7,252 nt of DNA from G039029935 sp039029935 (GCA_039029935.1 JBCCFC010000700.1:1-7252); one strand, 5' to 3'. Counted from the first letter of the stretch, positions 1 through 6,097 are shown. Numbers and translations are program-made. The notes: generated by a model not told the origin, from the letters alone.

Positions 1-183
1 CTGATTTTCTATCGGCTTTTGCGAGATTTCTACCAGCCAATTAACCCCTTTCGCCAACATCCACCAGACTATCACACTTGGGTTGTTCCAGTATGCATAG
101 ACATATCCCACCCATCTTGGCCGCTCGATTTCTTTTTGGTCGACGCAATAGACTATCGTCCGTTCTCCAACGCCACCAAAAGG
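1..183 (-). other. Possible partial reading frame at left edge, downstream of the sulfatase gene
   Basis: On the minus strand a frame different from that of the sulfatase is free of stops from base 183 to the window edge, about 61 codons. It overlaps the last ten codons of the sulfatase gene. It reads plausibly as protein, rich in Trp, Tyr and Val (for example RPRWVGYVYAYWNNPSV). Possible starts are a GTG at 111-109 and an ATG at 60-58, neither with a convincing ribosome-binding site; the ATG has only a weak GGTGG just before it. I do not recognise a family. It could be the start of the next operon gene, a decayed fragment, or chance, since a stop-free run of this length is not rare at this base composition. 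Apart from this frame, bases 1-152 hold no feature I can support. Confidence 0.22.
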
Positions 184-1670
184 CTACGAACGCTATTAAT
201 CATAAACATATCATTGGGTTTGGGATAGGTTCGCAGATGCTCGATGATTCGCTCACGCAGTTCTTCTTGCACGGCGGCATAGGCTGGATCATCGAGCAGG
301 TTGTTCATCTCATAGGGGTCTGCCTCAAGGTCGTAGAGTTCGTCCTGATCGAAGAGGGCCACCACATATTTGTAGCGTTCGTTAACAATCATGCGTTGGG
401 GAATAATATGCCCGTGACCATGATGTTCGCACACCAGATGTTCCGGCCAGTCTGCACTCTCCGGTGTCTCGCACAGGGGCAACAGGCTACGACTGTCCAT
501 CTCGCTTGGTACAGTGACCCCGGCGGCATCGAGCATGGTCGCCGTGATGTCCATATTTGAGATGCGCTCCTGTGATTGTTGACCGCCACCAAATCTGTCC
601 GGCCAGCGAATCGCCAACGGCACACGCATTACTTCCTCGATACAGGTTGACGCCTTGTCCCATAACCCACCGTGACTGGCGACGGCATCACCATGATCCG
701 CACACCAGATGACGATTGTGTTGTCAGCCAAGCCCAGTTCATCTAGCTCATCCAAAATCTGCCCAATCGCCGCATCTGTTTGATAGCCTTGCTCATAGCA
801 GCGGGCCAGAATCTGTTGCCACGTTGACCATTCGGGCCACGTTGCGGCACTTCGATGAGAAATCTCACGATGGGTCAGATGGCGTAGCGGTCGCCCACTG
901 AGGTCATCGCGGAAGCTGGGATATTCTGGGATCGATGCTGGATCGACCATGCCTGCATATGGTTCAGATGGATAGTACGCTTGGTGTGGTCCCCAGAAAC
1001 TGGCGACCAAGCTGAAAGGTTGACTGGTGGCGGCCATTTCGCGCATCTTTTCTATGGCTAGATGCGCGACAAACTGTTCTTCATGGGCTTCGGGTGGACC
1101 TTCCAGCACACCACTGCCATTCATAAAAGTCCAAGGAGAGGGATCGTGCAGGGTTATCGTTTGCCCATTCCATTCCGGATGATTGAGGTTATACTCCATC
1201 TGGACACGCGCCTCACCGAGACCGCGCTCGTTGGCATAACTCTGGTAGGCATCGGACATGTAGATTTTGCCATAATCGGGCAGGCTCCAGCCTTCAATCC
1301 CAAAATCGATGGGCAAACGCTCATGCCCGCAATGCCACTTCCCGACATAGGCGTTGCGATAGCCCGCTTGTGCGAGATAATGGCTGTAAAGTAGTTGGCC
1401 TGGACGGAAATCCGCCTGATTGAACGAATGGCGAACCTCTGTATTCCAGCGGAGACCATGACTGCTTGGATAGACGCCCGACATCATGCTCGAACGAGCT
1501 GGCGAACAGAGCGGACAGACGCTATAGGCCCGATCAAAGCGCACACCTTGGGCGGCGAAGTTCTCATATCGGGGCAGTTTGTACTCAAATTCTCCGGGTC
1601 GATCATGGCCGTAATAGGCTTGGTGATCCGTGACGATAAAGAGAATGTTTGGTTGGTTACTCACAATCAT
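153..1670 (-). CDS. Formylglycine-dependent sulfatase (type I, alkaline phosphatase superfamily), cytoplasmic
   Basis: The 505-residue product hydrolyses a sulfate ester. The N-terminal strand QPNILFIVTDHQ (6-17) is the usual sulfatase start, with metal ligand Asp15. The signature CSPAR lies at 55-59; Cys55 would be oxidised to formylglycine and Arg59 stabilises it. GKWHCG (110-115) gives the conserved Lys111 and His113, ADHGD (324-328) supplies metal ligands Asp325 and His326, and Lys339 fits the active-site lysine. The C-terminal ELYDLEADPYEMNNL (444-458) is typical of this superfamily. Length is normal. There is no signal peptide or lipobox, so it should act in the cytoplasm. It follows a sugar ABC transporter on the same strand, which suggests it desulfates an imported sugar; the substrate is not readable. 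The ATG at 1670 is only two bases from the AAAGGA motif, whereas the GTG at 1664 (codon 3) is eight bases away, so the real start may be 1664. No maturation enzyme is encoded in the window. Confidence 0.95.
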   Translation of the reverse strand: MIVSNQPNILFIVTDHQAYYGHDRPGEFEYKLPRYENFAAQGVRFDRAYSVCPLCSPARSSMMSGVYPSSHGLRWNTEVRHSFNQADFRPGQLLYSHYLAQAGYRNAYVGKWHCGHERLPIDFGIEGWSLPDYGKIYMSDAYQSYANERGLGEARVQMEYNLNHPEWNGQTITLHDPSPWTFMNGSGVLEGPPEAHEEQFVAHLAIEKMREMAATSQPFSLVASFWGPHQAYYPSEPYAGMVDPASIPEYPSFRDDLSGRPLRHLTHREISHRSAATWPEWSTWQQILARCYEQGYQTDAAIGQILDELDELGLADNTIVIWCADHGDAVASHGGLWDKASTCIEEVMRVPLAIRWPDRFGGGQQSQERISNMDITATMLDAAGVTVPSEMDSRSLLPLCETPESADWPEHLVCEHHGHGHIIPQRMIVNERYKYVVALFDQDELYDLEADPYEMNNLLDDPAYAAVQEELRERIIEHLRTYPKPNDMFMINSVRSLLVALENGR

Positions 1671-1799
1671 AGTCCTTTCTATTTGGTATAGGCGTTACGC
1701 AGTTGTAGGGGGTTGATATATCAACCCCCTACAACTACGTAACGTCTATTGGTATTTAGCCTTTTTGCTGACCAACGACCCAGCCGTGGTTCCAGCCGC
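1671..1799. other. Intergenic gap between permease and sulfatase genes
   Basis: This 129-base spacer lies inside the minus-strand operon. It contains the large palindrome at 1688-1749 and, beside the permease stop codon, an in-frame near-copy of the permease 3' end. The sulfatase ribosome-binding site (AAAGGA on the minus strand, plus-strand 1673-1678) sits at its left end, just outside the palindrome. I see no convincing independent promoter for the sulfatase. Confidence 0.6.
1688..1749. repeat. Large palindrome (31-base arms), MITE/REP-like or attenuator hairpin
   Basis: The centre of symmetry falls between 1718 and 1719. Bases 1701-1736 form a perfect 36-base palindrome with arms TTGTAGGGGGTTGATA-type. 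A mismatch at 1700/1737 follows, then seven more pairs (1693-1699 with 1738-1744), a G-T at 1692/1745, and four more pairs. In RNA it would form a very stable hairpin with a tiny AU-rich loop, between the second permease and the sulfatase. No long T-run follows it on the minus strand, so it is not a classical terminator. Arms beginning TTGTAGGGG resemble small dispersed palindromic repeats seen in Chloroflexota and cyanobacteria (from memory). It could also protect the upstream mRNA or lower sulfatase expression. Confidence 0.8.
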
Positions 1800-1829
1800 T
1801 TACTTGAGTGACCCAGCCGTAATTCCGGC
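1777..1829 (-). repeat. Imperfect 20-base direct repeat, 33-base period, spanning the permease stop codon
   Basis: Bases 1777-1796 and 1810-1829 match at 17 of 20 positions. The 33-base offset is exactly 11 codons, so the second copy, downstream of the TAA at 1802-1800, is in frame with the permease. The gene ends GITAGSLK, and beyond the stop the frame reads AAGTTAGSLVSKKAKYQ before a TAG at 1748-1746. This suggests a tandem duplication of the 3' end, with the upstream stop now ending translation. Confidence 0.65.
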
Positions 1830-2636
1830 AATGAAGTTGCGCTGGAATGCGACATACACCACAAAGACGGGAACCGCTGCAATATTGATGCCCGCAAACG
1901 AGAGCGCGTAATTGGTGGTGAATTCGCCTTGAAATGCCATCAGCCCCAGCGGCAACGTGCGGATTGCATCTTGGTTAATCAGTAGCAGTGCAATCAAAAA
2001 TTCGTTCCATGCGCCCATAAAGGTAAAGATGCCTAATGTGAAGAGTGCTGGGGTGGAGAGGGGCAACAAAATCCGGCCAAAGAATTGCAGATTGGAGCAG
2101 CCGTCAATGCGCGCTGCATCCTCTAGCTCCTGCGGGAATTGGCGGAAGAAGGAACGCATCATCAGAATGGCGAAGGGTAGCCCGCCCGCAGCATAGGCCA
2201 GCACCAATCCCCAGCGGGTGTCGACCAGATTCAGTTGGTACATCCATGTCAGTAGGGGGGCAATACGCGCGGTGACGGGAAAGGTCATCCCGGTGAAGAT
2301 CAGGAAAAAGATCACTTGATTGCCCGGAAACTGCATCCGTGCAAAGGCAAATGCGGCCAGCGAGCCAGCAATCAACACGACCATCACGGTCAACAGCCCG
2401 ATTAACAAACTGTTGAGCATGTACACATCAAAATTCGCCTCAACCCAGGCTTCCACATAATTCCCAAAGTTTAGGCGTTGTGGCAACTCTAGCGCACTCT
2501 CCCGAATCTCCTTATTCGTCTTCAACGAACTTACCCAAATCCAGGCAACAGGCCCCACGGCCAGGATGCTGGAGCCAATGAGTAGCAGGTTGAAGAACAA
2601 CGTGCGTATGCCCTGCTGTGTCTTGTAGCCGATCAT
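1800..2636 (-). CDS. Carbohydrate ABC transporter permease, MalG type
   Basis: The 278-residue inner-membrane protein forms one half of the transmembrane channel of a CUT1-type sugar importer. Hydrophobic segments lie near residues 12-36, 74-99, 107-130, 142-161, 195-222 and 246-266, as expected for six helices. The cytoplasmic EAA loop, which contacts the ATPase, begins near 170 (QELEDAARIDG) and continues to the LPLSTPAL motif. The C terminus GITAGSLK fits the family's usual short xGxTAGxxK end. The frame is open far upstream inside the neighbouring permease gene, but that translation is not protein-like. The ATG at 2636 gives the usual family length, overlaps the preceding stop as ATGA, and has GGAG eight bases upstream, so translation is probably coupled. 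An in-frame near-repeat of the last codons follows the stop. Confidence 0.95.
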   Translation of the reverse strand: MIGYKTQQGIRTLFFNLLLIGSSILAVGPVAWIWVSSLKTNKEIRESALELPQRLNFGNYVEAWVEANFDVYMLNSLLIGLLTVMVVLIAGSLAAFAFARMQFPGNQVIFFLIFTGMTFPVTARIAPLLTWMYQLNLVDTRWGLVLAYAAGGLPFAILMMRSFFRQFPQELEDAARIDGCSNLQFFGRILLPLSTPALFTLGIFTFMGAWNEFLIALLLINQDAIRTLPLGLMAFQGEFTTNYALSFAGINIAAVPVFVVYVAFQRNFIAGITAGSLK

Positions 2637-3559
2637 GTCTCTCGCTCCCGCCAGCGCATAAACAGAACTGACATGCTCACAATAATGATGCCATTGATGG
2701 TGGCTGCTGTGGTGGCCCACCCCATCTCGTAGTTGCCAATCAGCCGATAGATATAAACCCCGATCACGTCTGTTGAATAGAAGGGGCCACCACCCGTCAA
2801 GATGAAGATGACGCTGAATACCCCCATCGCCGTCAAGATACGCAAGGTGATGACAAAGGTGAAGACCTCGTGCAGCAGTGGGATGGTAATGGAGAACAAT
2901 TTTCGCCAGAACGTGGCCCCATCCACGCGCGCTGCGTCGTAGATTTCGGGATCGATACCTTGTAAACCAGCAAGGAAGATCACCATTGAGTAGCCAAAGG
3001 AGGCCCAAGCATAGGCCACAAAGACTGAAATCAGCGCGATGTTGGGATCGCCCAGCCAGGACATGGTTAGGAAATCCAAGCCTGCCGCCGTCAACGCCTG
3101 ATTCAGAATGCCGGCGAAAGGGTGGTAAATCCACTTCCAGACGTAGGCAATCACCACATCGGAAAAGATGGCTGGTAAAAAGAGCAGAGAACGGTAGATG
3201 ACCCGCCCCTTGGTAATTTCTGCCATCAACACCGCCAACATCAGCCCAATGGACACCGGAATGAAGACCGCCAATGTCAAGAAGATGAGGTTATGATAGA
3301 GCGCATTCCAAAAAAGGCGATCATTCAAGATATAGATATAGTGCTTCAACCCCACAAATTCGCTTGAGGGCGAGAGGAGGTTCCATTCAAAAAAACTTAA
3401 GACCACTGTTGCTAACACTGGGCCAAGGTTAAACGCCAGATAAATGACCAAGGCCGGCAAGAGAAATAGATACGGCACTAGATTGATTTTTGCACTGGTC
3501 GCCTTGGTCGCGCGGGTAAACTTGGCACTCGATTGTTCGCCTATTGTCTGTTCGGCCAT
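2633..3559 (-). CDS. Sugar ABC transporter permease, MalF type
   Basis: The 308-residue product is the other membrane half of the importer. A hydrophilic N terminus (1-25) is followed by hydrophobic segments near 27-53, 88-112, 121-142, 175-197, 232-255 and 283-300. The EAA loop is at about 205-228 (EIYDAARVDGATFWRK, then the IPLL motif), with the invariant Gly at 214. The GGGPFYSTD stretch (256-264) is characteristic of MalF/UgpA-like permeases. An AAGG lies nine bases before the ATG at 3559. The gene follows the binding-protein gene after a stem-loop and overlaps the next permease by four bases. There is no ABC ATPase gene beside it; in many bacteria one MsmX/UgpC-like ATPase serves several such importers, which is probably the case here. 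Confidence 0.96.
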   Translation of the reverse strand: MAEQTIGEQSSAKFTRATKATSAKINLVPYLFLLPALVIYLAFNLGPVLATVVLSFFEWNLLSPSSEFVGLKHYIYILNDRLFWNALYHNLIFLTLAVFIPVSIGLMLAVLMAEITKGRVIYRSLLFLPAIFSDVVIAYVWKWIYHPFAGILNQALTAAGLDFLTMSWLGDPNIALISVFVAYAWASFGYSMVIFLAGLQGIDPEIYDAARVDGATFWRKLFSITIPLLHEVFTFVITLRILTAMGVFSVIFILTGGGPFYSTDVIGVYIYRLIGNYEMGWATTAATINGIIIVSMSVLFMRWRERET

Positions 3560-3586
3560 TCAGATGTACCTTGGAACGTTCAAATA

Positions 3587-3638
3587 AAGAAGGAAGCGGA
3601 GGTCGCATTAGAGAATGCGACCTCCGCTATTCCTTTTT
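3587..3638 (-). terminator. Intercistronic stem-loop between binding-protein and permease genes
   Basis: Bases 3595-3609 and 3614-3628 form a perfect 15-base-pair stem with a four-base loop. With a one-to-two-base interruption the pairing extends outward between the A/G-rich left flank (3587-3594) and the T-rich right flank (3631-3638). In the direction of the operon the stem is followed by TCCTTCTTTATTTG, a broken U-tract, so it is probably a partial terminator or an mRNA-stabilising 3' structure. This arrangement commonly keeps a solute-binding protein in excess over its permeases. It lies between the stop at 3648 and the permease start at 3559. Confidence 0.75.
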
Positions 3639-3647
3639 ATGGATGAC

Positions 3648-4991
3648 TTAGCCTTCTTTTTCCTGCAAGTAGGTCTGATGGGCATTTTCCATTTCGACCA
3701 GTACCTGATCTGGTGTTAACTGTCCACCCATCATTCCTTGGATAAATTGATTCATCTGTCGGAAGACCTGTGGTGGCAAGTGGGTGACAGGCCAGAAGCC
3801 AACACCATCAATATTGGCTAACGTCTGTTCGGTCACTTGGGCGAGTAGTGGATCAATATCGTCTGGTACGGTGAACGGAATCGGCATAATGGCCCCGGCA
3901 TCGCGCAAAACAGTCTGCGCTGTCTCTTCCGAGAAGAACCAGTCCATGAAGGCAAGCGATCCTTCTAAATCTGCCGAGGAGCGGTTGACAAGCATAGAGC
4001 CACCGATCCCACCAAAGGTGGTGATGTCGGTTTCAGGATTGACGGGTGGCATATAGAAGAAGCCTGTTGTAAAGTCTGGTTCGGCTTCCCAAATATCGCC
4101 AATGGTCCATGGCCCCGACAAGGTCATGGCCGTTTGGCCTTGGAAGAAGAGATCGTTGGCCTGTGCTTGATCAATGCCCAGCACTTCTGGGTTGGTATAG
4201 CCAGATTCGACCAATCCATGAAAAGCATTTAATCCTGTGAGACAATTCTCACAATCAGTCCATGACTGTTCGGCACTCAGTACGGCACGATACTCGGACC
4301 CAGCACTGGTGTACATAAATTCCGACGCCATGAAGGCAGAGGGCCAACCGCCAGCCAAACCAATCGCATAGCCGTAATATCCAGCCTCTTTGATCGCATC
4401 CAAGACAGCCAGATAATCGTCAAAGGTCTCTGGAACGGACAGTCCTAATTCGTCGAATAGGTCCATGTTATAGAAAAGACCCACCGTTTCCACATTAATG
4501 GGTGCAGCGTAGATCTTACCATCAATGGTCAGCCGATCAACAAACAATTGTGGGAACTTGTCGCCCCAGCCAAATTCTTGATAGGCATCTGTCAAGTCAA
4601 GGACTTCGCCAGACTCGACAACCGCGGCCAAAGCCGCGCCAGAGTCGATGCCGCCGATGAAGTCAGGACCGGACTGATTCTCCAGCGCGATACGCAGCTT
4701 CTGCATGCCTTCCGTCAGCCAATCAAGCCCTGCCAGTGCCGGATCGTACGAGATTTTGATATCGGAGTGGGCATCGTTAAATTTCTCAACCAGTGCTTCC
4801 TCAAATGCTTCCTCGCCAGCCCCTAAACTCCAAGTGACCAACTGCGTCACCTCAGCGGATGGAGCCTCGCTACCCTGCTCCTGCGCACCACCGTCTGGGG
4901 TAGCTGGCGCACAAGCGACCACCATCGCGCCAGCACTGACCCCCGCTGCCAACTGTAAAAATGTTCGACGTGAAAGATGACTTTTTTGCAT
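3648..4991 (-). CDS. Sugar ABC transporter substrate-binding lipoprotein, Tat-exported (family 1)
   Basis: The 447-residue protein captures the sugar outside the membrane and delivers it to the two permeases encoded downstream. The N terminus carries a twin-arginine motif SRRTFLQ (7-13), a hydrophobic stretch (14-25) and a lipobox VVAC, with Cys27 as the likely lipidated residue. A flexible Ala/Pro/Gly/Glu linker (28-47) precedes the mature domain. Features of extracellular solute-binding family 1 include the TWSLG start (53-57), KIYAAPINVETVGLFYNMDLFDELGL-type core (159-184), MTLSGPW (289-295) and FSEETAQ (353-359). A CENC pair (Cys247, Cys250) could form a disulfide. A strong AGGAG lies eight bases upstream of the ATG. 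It is the first gene of the minus-strand operon. The substrate cannot be read; the downstream sulfatase suggests a sulfated saccharide. Confidence 0.96.
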   Translation of the reverse strand: MQKSHLSRRTFLQLAAGVSAGAMVVACAPATPDGGAQEQGSEAPSAEVTQLVTWSLGAGEEAFEEALVEKFNDAHSDIKISYDPALAGLDWLTEGMQKLRIALENQSGPDFIGGIDSGAALAAVVESGEVLDLTDAYQEFGWGDKFPQLFVDRLTIDGKIYAAPINVETVGLFYNMDLFDELGLSVPETFDDYLAVLDAIKEAGYYGYAIGLAGGWPSAFMASEFMYTSAGSEYRAVLSAEQSWTDCENCLTGLNAFHGLVESGYTNPEVLGIDQAQANDLFFQGQTAMTLSGPWTIGDIWEAEPDFTTGFFYMPPVNPETDITTFGGIGGSMLVNRSSADLEGSLAFMDWFFSEETAQTVLRDAGAIMPIPFTVPDDIDPLLAQVTEQTLANIDGVGFWPVTHLPPQVFRQMNQFIQGMMGGQLTPDQVLVEMENAHQTYLQEKEG

Positions 4992-5054
4992 TTAACTTTC
5001 TCCTTGTTGATATACGGACTACATGTAATAAGTTGGATTAAAACAATTCCGCCC

Positions 5055-5083
5055 ATTGTATCTTCATGCGATTGGCTTGTCAA
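5055..5083 (-). promoter_or_regulatory. Sigma-70-like promoter of the binding-protein/permease/sulfatase operon
   Basis: Read on the minus strand, TTGACA (plus-strand 5083-5078) is followed after exactly 17 bases by TACAAT (5060-5055). The -35 is a full match and the -10 differs from consensus at one position. Transcription would start near 5048, giving a leader of roughly 55 bases before the ATG at 4991. A small inverted repeat (CCCAA 5098-5102 and TTGGG 5111-5115) lies just upstream of the -35 and could be a regulator site. Confidence 0.65.
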
Positions 5084-5155
5084 ACGCCGTAAATTTGCCC
5101 AATTTTTCAGTTGGGTGTGTGAGTTAACCAATAAACGCAAAAATGCAAAAGTCAC

Positions 5156-5210
5156 GCGTAGCAGACACCCCGCTACGCCAGGGACACTCATTGCTCATAG
5201 ACTGTCCTTG
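5156..5210. repeat. Two back-to-back inverted repeats
   Basis: The first is GCGTAGC (5156-5162), a nine-base loop, and GCTACGC (5172-5178), perfectly complementary. The second starts at the next base: CAGGGACA (5179-5186) pairs with TGTCCTTG (5203-5210), one pair being G-U, around a 16-base loop holding two near-identical heptamers (CTCATTG, CTCATAG). They lie between the two divergent operons, upstream of the minus-strand -35. They may be operator sites or the remains of a small palindromic element. Confidence 0.45.
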
Positions 5211-5245
5211 TAGGGCGGTGAGCTTTGACCATGTTTTGCCCTTAT

Positions 5246-5338
5246 ACTATCAAAATGGAACTAGTGGTACCGAAATAACGTGTAATAGTATAGTATTATT
5301 TTAGCAATTCACAATTTGACAATATTTATTTTGATAGT
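5246..5338 (+). promoter_or_regulatory. Candidate PadR operator region with spaced inverted repeats
   Basis: ACTATCAAAAT (5246-5256) is a perfect 11-base inverted match of ATTTTGATAGT (5328-5338). An overlapping octamer, TATACTAT (5243-5250), is the exact inverse of ATAGTATA (5285-5292). The ACTAT/ATAGT core therefore recurs at four places ahead of the PadR gene, and the last copy is two bases from its ribosome-binding site. PadR-type proteins usually repress their own promoter through AT-rich inverted repeats, so autoregulation is plausible. I see no single strong -35/-10 pair on the plus strand; TATAGT (5289-5294) and TATTAT (5294-5299) are possible -10 elements without a good -35. Confidence 0.4.
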
Positions 5339-5353
5339 TTAGGAGCTTTGCTG

Positions 5354-5698
5354 ATGAAAAATGCAAAAAACGAAATTCCGCTAAACCCCATCGTTTTTTC
5401 CATTCTCCAAAATTTAATTGGAAAAACACTACATGGTTACAAAATCAAGAAGCGTGTTGAGGCCGACCTTGACAAGGCTGTTCCTACAGCTACACTCTAC
5501 CGTCACCTACGTCGGATGTTGGAGGATGGTATGCTCGAGGAAGTCGAGATGGACATTGAGGATGATGACCCTCGCCGTCAGTATTTTAAGCTGACGATGT
5601 TTGGGACAGCAGTGTACGGTGCTGAGTATAATCGGCTGCGTGAAGCTGTACTCAAAGGACCTGGGCCTGATGGTGAACCTATTTCAACGTTTGTGTAA
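5354..5698 (+). CDS. PadR-family transcriptional regulator
   Basis: The 114-residue protein is a winged-helix DNA-binding repressor with a single PadR domain. Landmarks are the LHGY motif (26-29) after helix 1, the recognition helix ATLYRHLRRM (46-55) and the wing DDPRRQYFKLT (71-81), where DPRR and the aromatic after it are the family signature. The C-terminal helix, which mediates dimerisation in the PadR-s2 type, is short (about 83-100) and ends in a Gly/Pro-rich tail. AGGAG (5341-5345) stands eight bases before the ATG at 5354; an in-frame TTG at 5348 is only two bases from it and is unlikely. It heads a compact four-gene plus-strand operon and is transcribed away from the sugar operon. 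It may control its own operon, and control of the divergent operon is possible but not shown. Confidence 0.93.
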   Translation: MKNAKNEIPLNPIVFSILQNLIGKTLHGYKIKKRVEADLDKAVPTATLYRHLRRMLEDGMLEEVEMDIEDDDPRRQYFKLTMFGTAVYGAEYNRLREAVLKGPGPDGEPISTFV

Positions 5699-5721
5699 GT
5701 ATAGTGATAGATGGGGAAATT

Positions 5722-6081
5722 ATGAGCAAAAAAAATTTGATTATGTCTCAGATTGAGAAAAGAGCAAACAATCTCATTCAATTCTGCCCACCGACCATCT
5801 CACAAAAGGATCGTTTAGGGCTGGTCAGTGTATTTATAGAAGAATGCCAAAATGCATATCAAGAAGGAAGGTTCCATCGAGTTTATTGGACAGAAGTCGG
5901 CTTTATCATCTGGGAGCTGCTGCAAGAATGGGGTAAATATTTATTCATGCAAATCACGCGATTCACTCTCATTTTAGTTAAGCACATTCGAGAAATATGG
6001 TTAACAGCGTCTTCTTCTGTTCAAAGAGTGCGAGAAGTGTTTATCGGTCCGCAATTAGTCCGTCCATTCGGTCTGTTATAA
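5722..6081 (+). CDS. Unrecognised 119-residue protein in the PadR operon, possibly membrane-associated
   Basis: I do not recognise this protein. It starts with a basic Lys/Ile-rich segment, followed by IQFCPPTISQKDRLGL (19-34), a helix with an acidic EEC (40-42), YQEGR (46-50), then a Trp/Ile/Leu-rich stretch (54-93) of amphipathic and hydrophobic helices broken by Glu, Lys and Arg, so it may lie on or partly in the membrane. The pattern of a Cys-Pro/Tyr-Pro motif, an acidic helix, AYxxGR and a Trp-rich helix vaguely resembles small membrane-anchor domains encoded next to PadR regulators, but this is a weak impression. GGGG (5713-5716) lies five bases before the ATG. An in-frame GTG at 5704 has no ribosome-binding site. 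The gap to padR is 23 bases. Its codons are more AT-rich than those of the sugar operon. Confidence 0.7.
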   Translation: MSKKNLIMSQIEKRANNLIQFCPPTISQKDRLGLVSVFIEECQNAYQEGRFHRVYWTEVGFIIWELLQEWGKYLFMQITRFTLILVKHIREIWLTASSSVQRVREVFIGPQLVRPFGLL

Positions 6082-6097
6082 TCATAGGAGACACAAC

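Larger units (their letters stand above)
4992..5353. other. Divergent intergenic control region
   Basis: This stretch of about 360 bases separates the binding-protein operon (minus) from the PadR operon (plus). The left part has a good minus-strand promoter and the binding-protein leader. The middle has two adjacent hairpins. The right part (about 5230-5340) is markedly AT-rich and holds spaced inverted repeats. Translations in this region do not look protein-like, so I read it as regulatory. A TACATGTA palindrome (5020-5027) lies in the binding-protein leader. Confidence 0.7.

Noticed and set aside
78..560. Plus-strand open frame opposite the sulfatase gene (160 codons), and similar frames at 1062-1394 and 1395-1691
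   Set aside because: They lie wholly or almost wholly antisense to the conserved sulfatase gene, show no family motifs, and have no good ribosome-binding site.
2637..3134. Extension of the second permease upstream to base 3134 (444 residues)
   Set aside because: The extra residues are His/Trp/Arg-rich and not protein-like, because they are the out-of-frame read of the first permease gene. The ATG at 2636 gives normal family length and an ATGA overlap.
4847..5213. Open frames over the binding-protein start and leader, on both strands
   Set aside because: They cross the promoter and the signal-peptide region of a well-supported gene and their translations show no recognisable features.
5316..5321. 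Perfect TTGACA just before the PadR gene as its -35 element
   Set aside because: A -10 at 16-18 bases would fall on the ribosome-binding site (TTTAGG), placing the transcript start at or beyond the start codon, so it cannot drive the gene as annotated.
5139..5368. 12-base direct repeat AAAAATGCAAAA (5139-5150 and 5357-5368)
   Set aside because: It is A-rich and low in complexity, and the second copy is the coding sequence for the PadR N terminus, so chance is the simplest explanation.
5704..5721. GTG at 5704 as start of the 119-residue protein
   Set aside because: There is no ribosome-binding site ahead of it, whereas the ATG at 5722 has GGGG five bases upstream.
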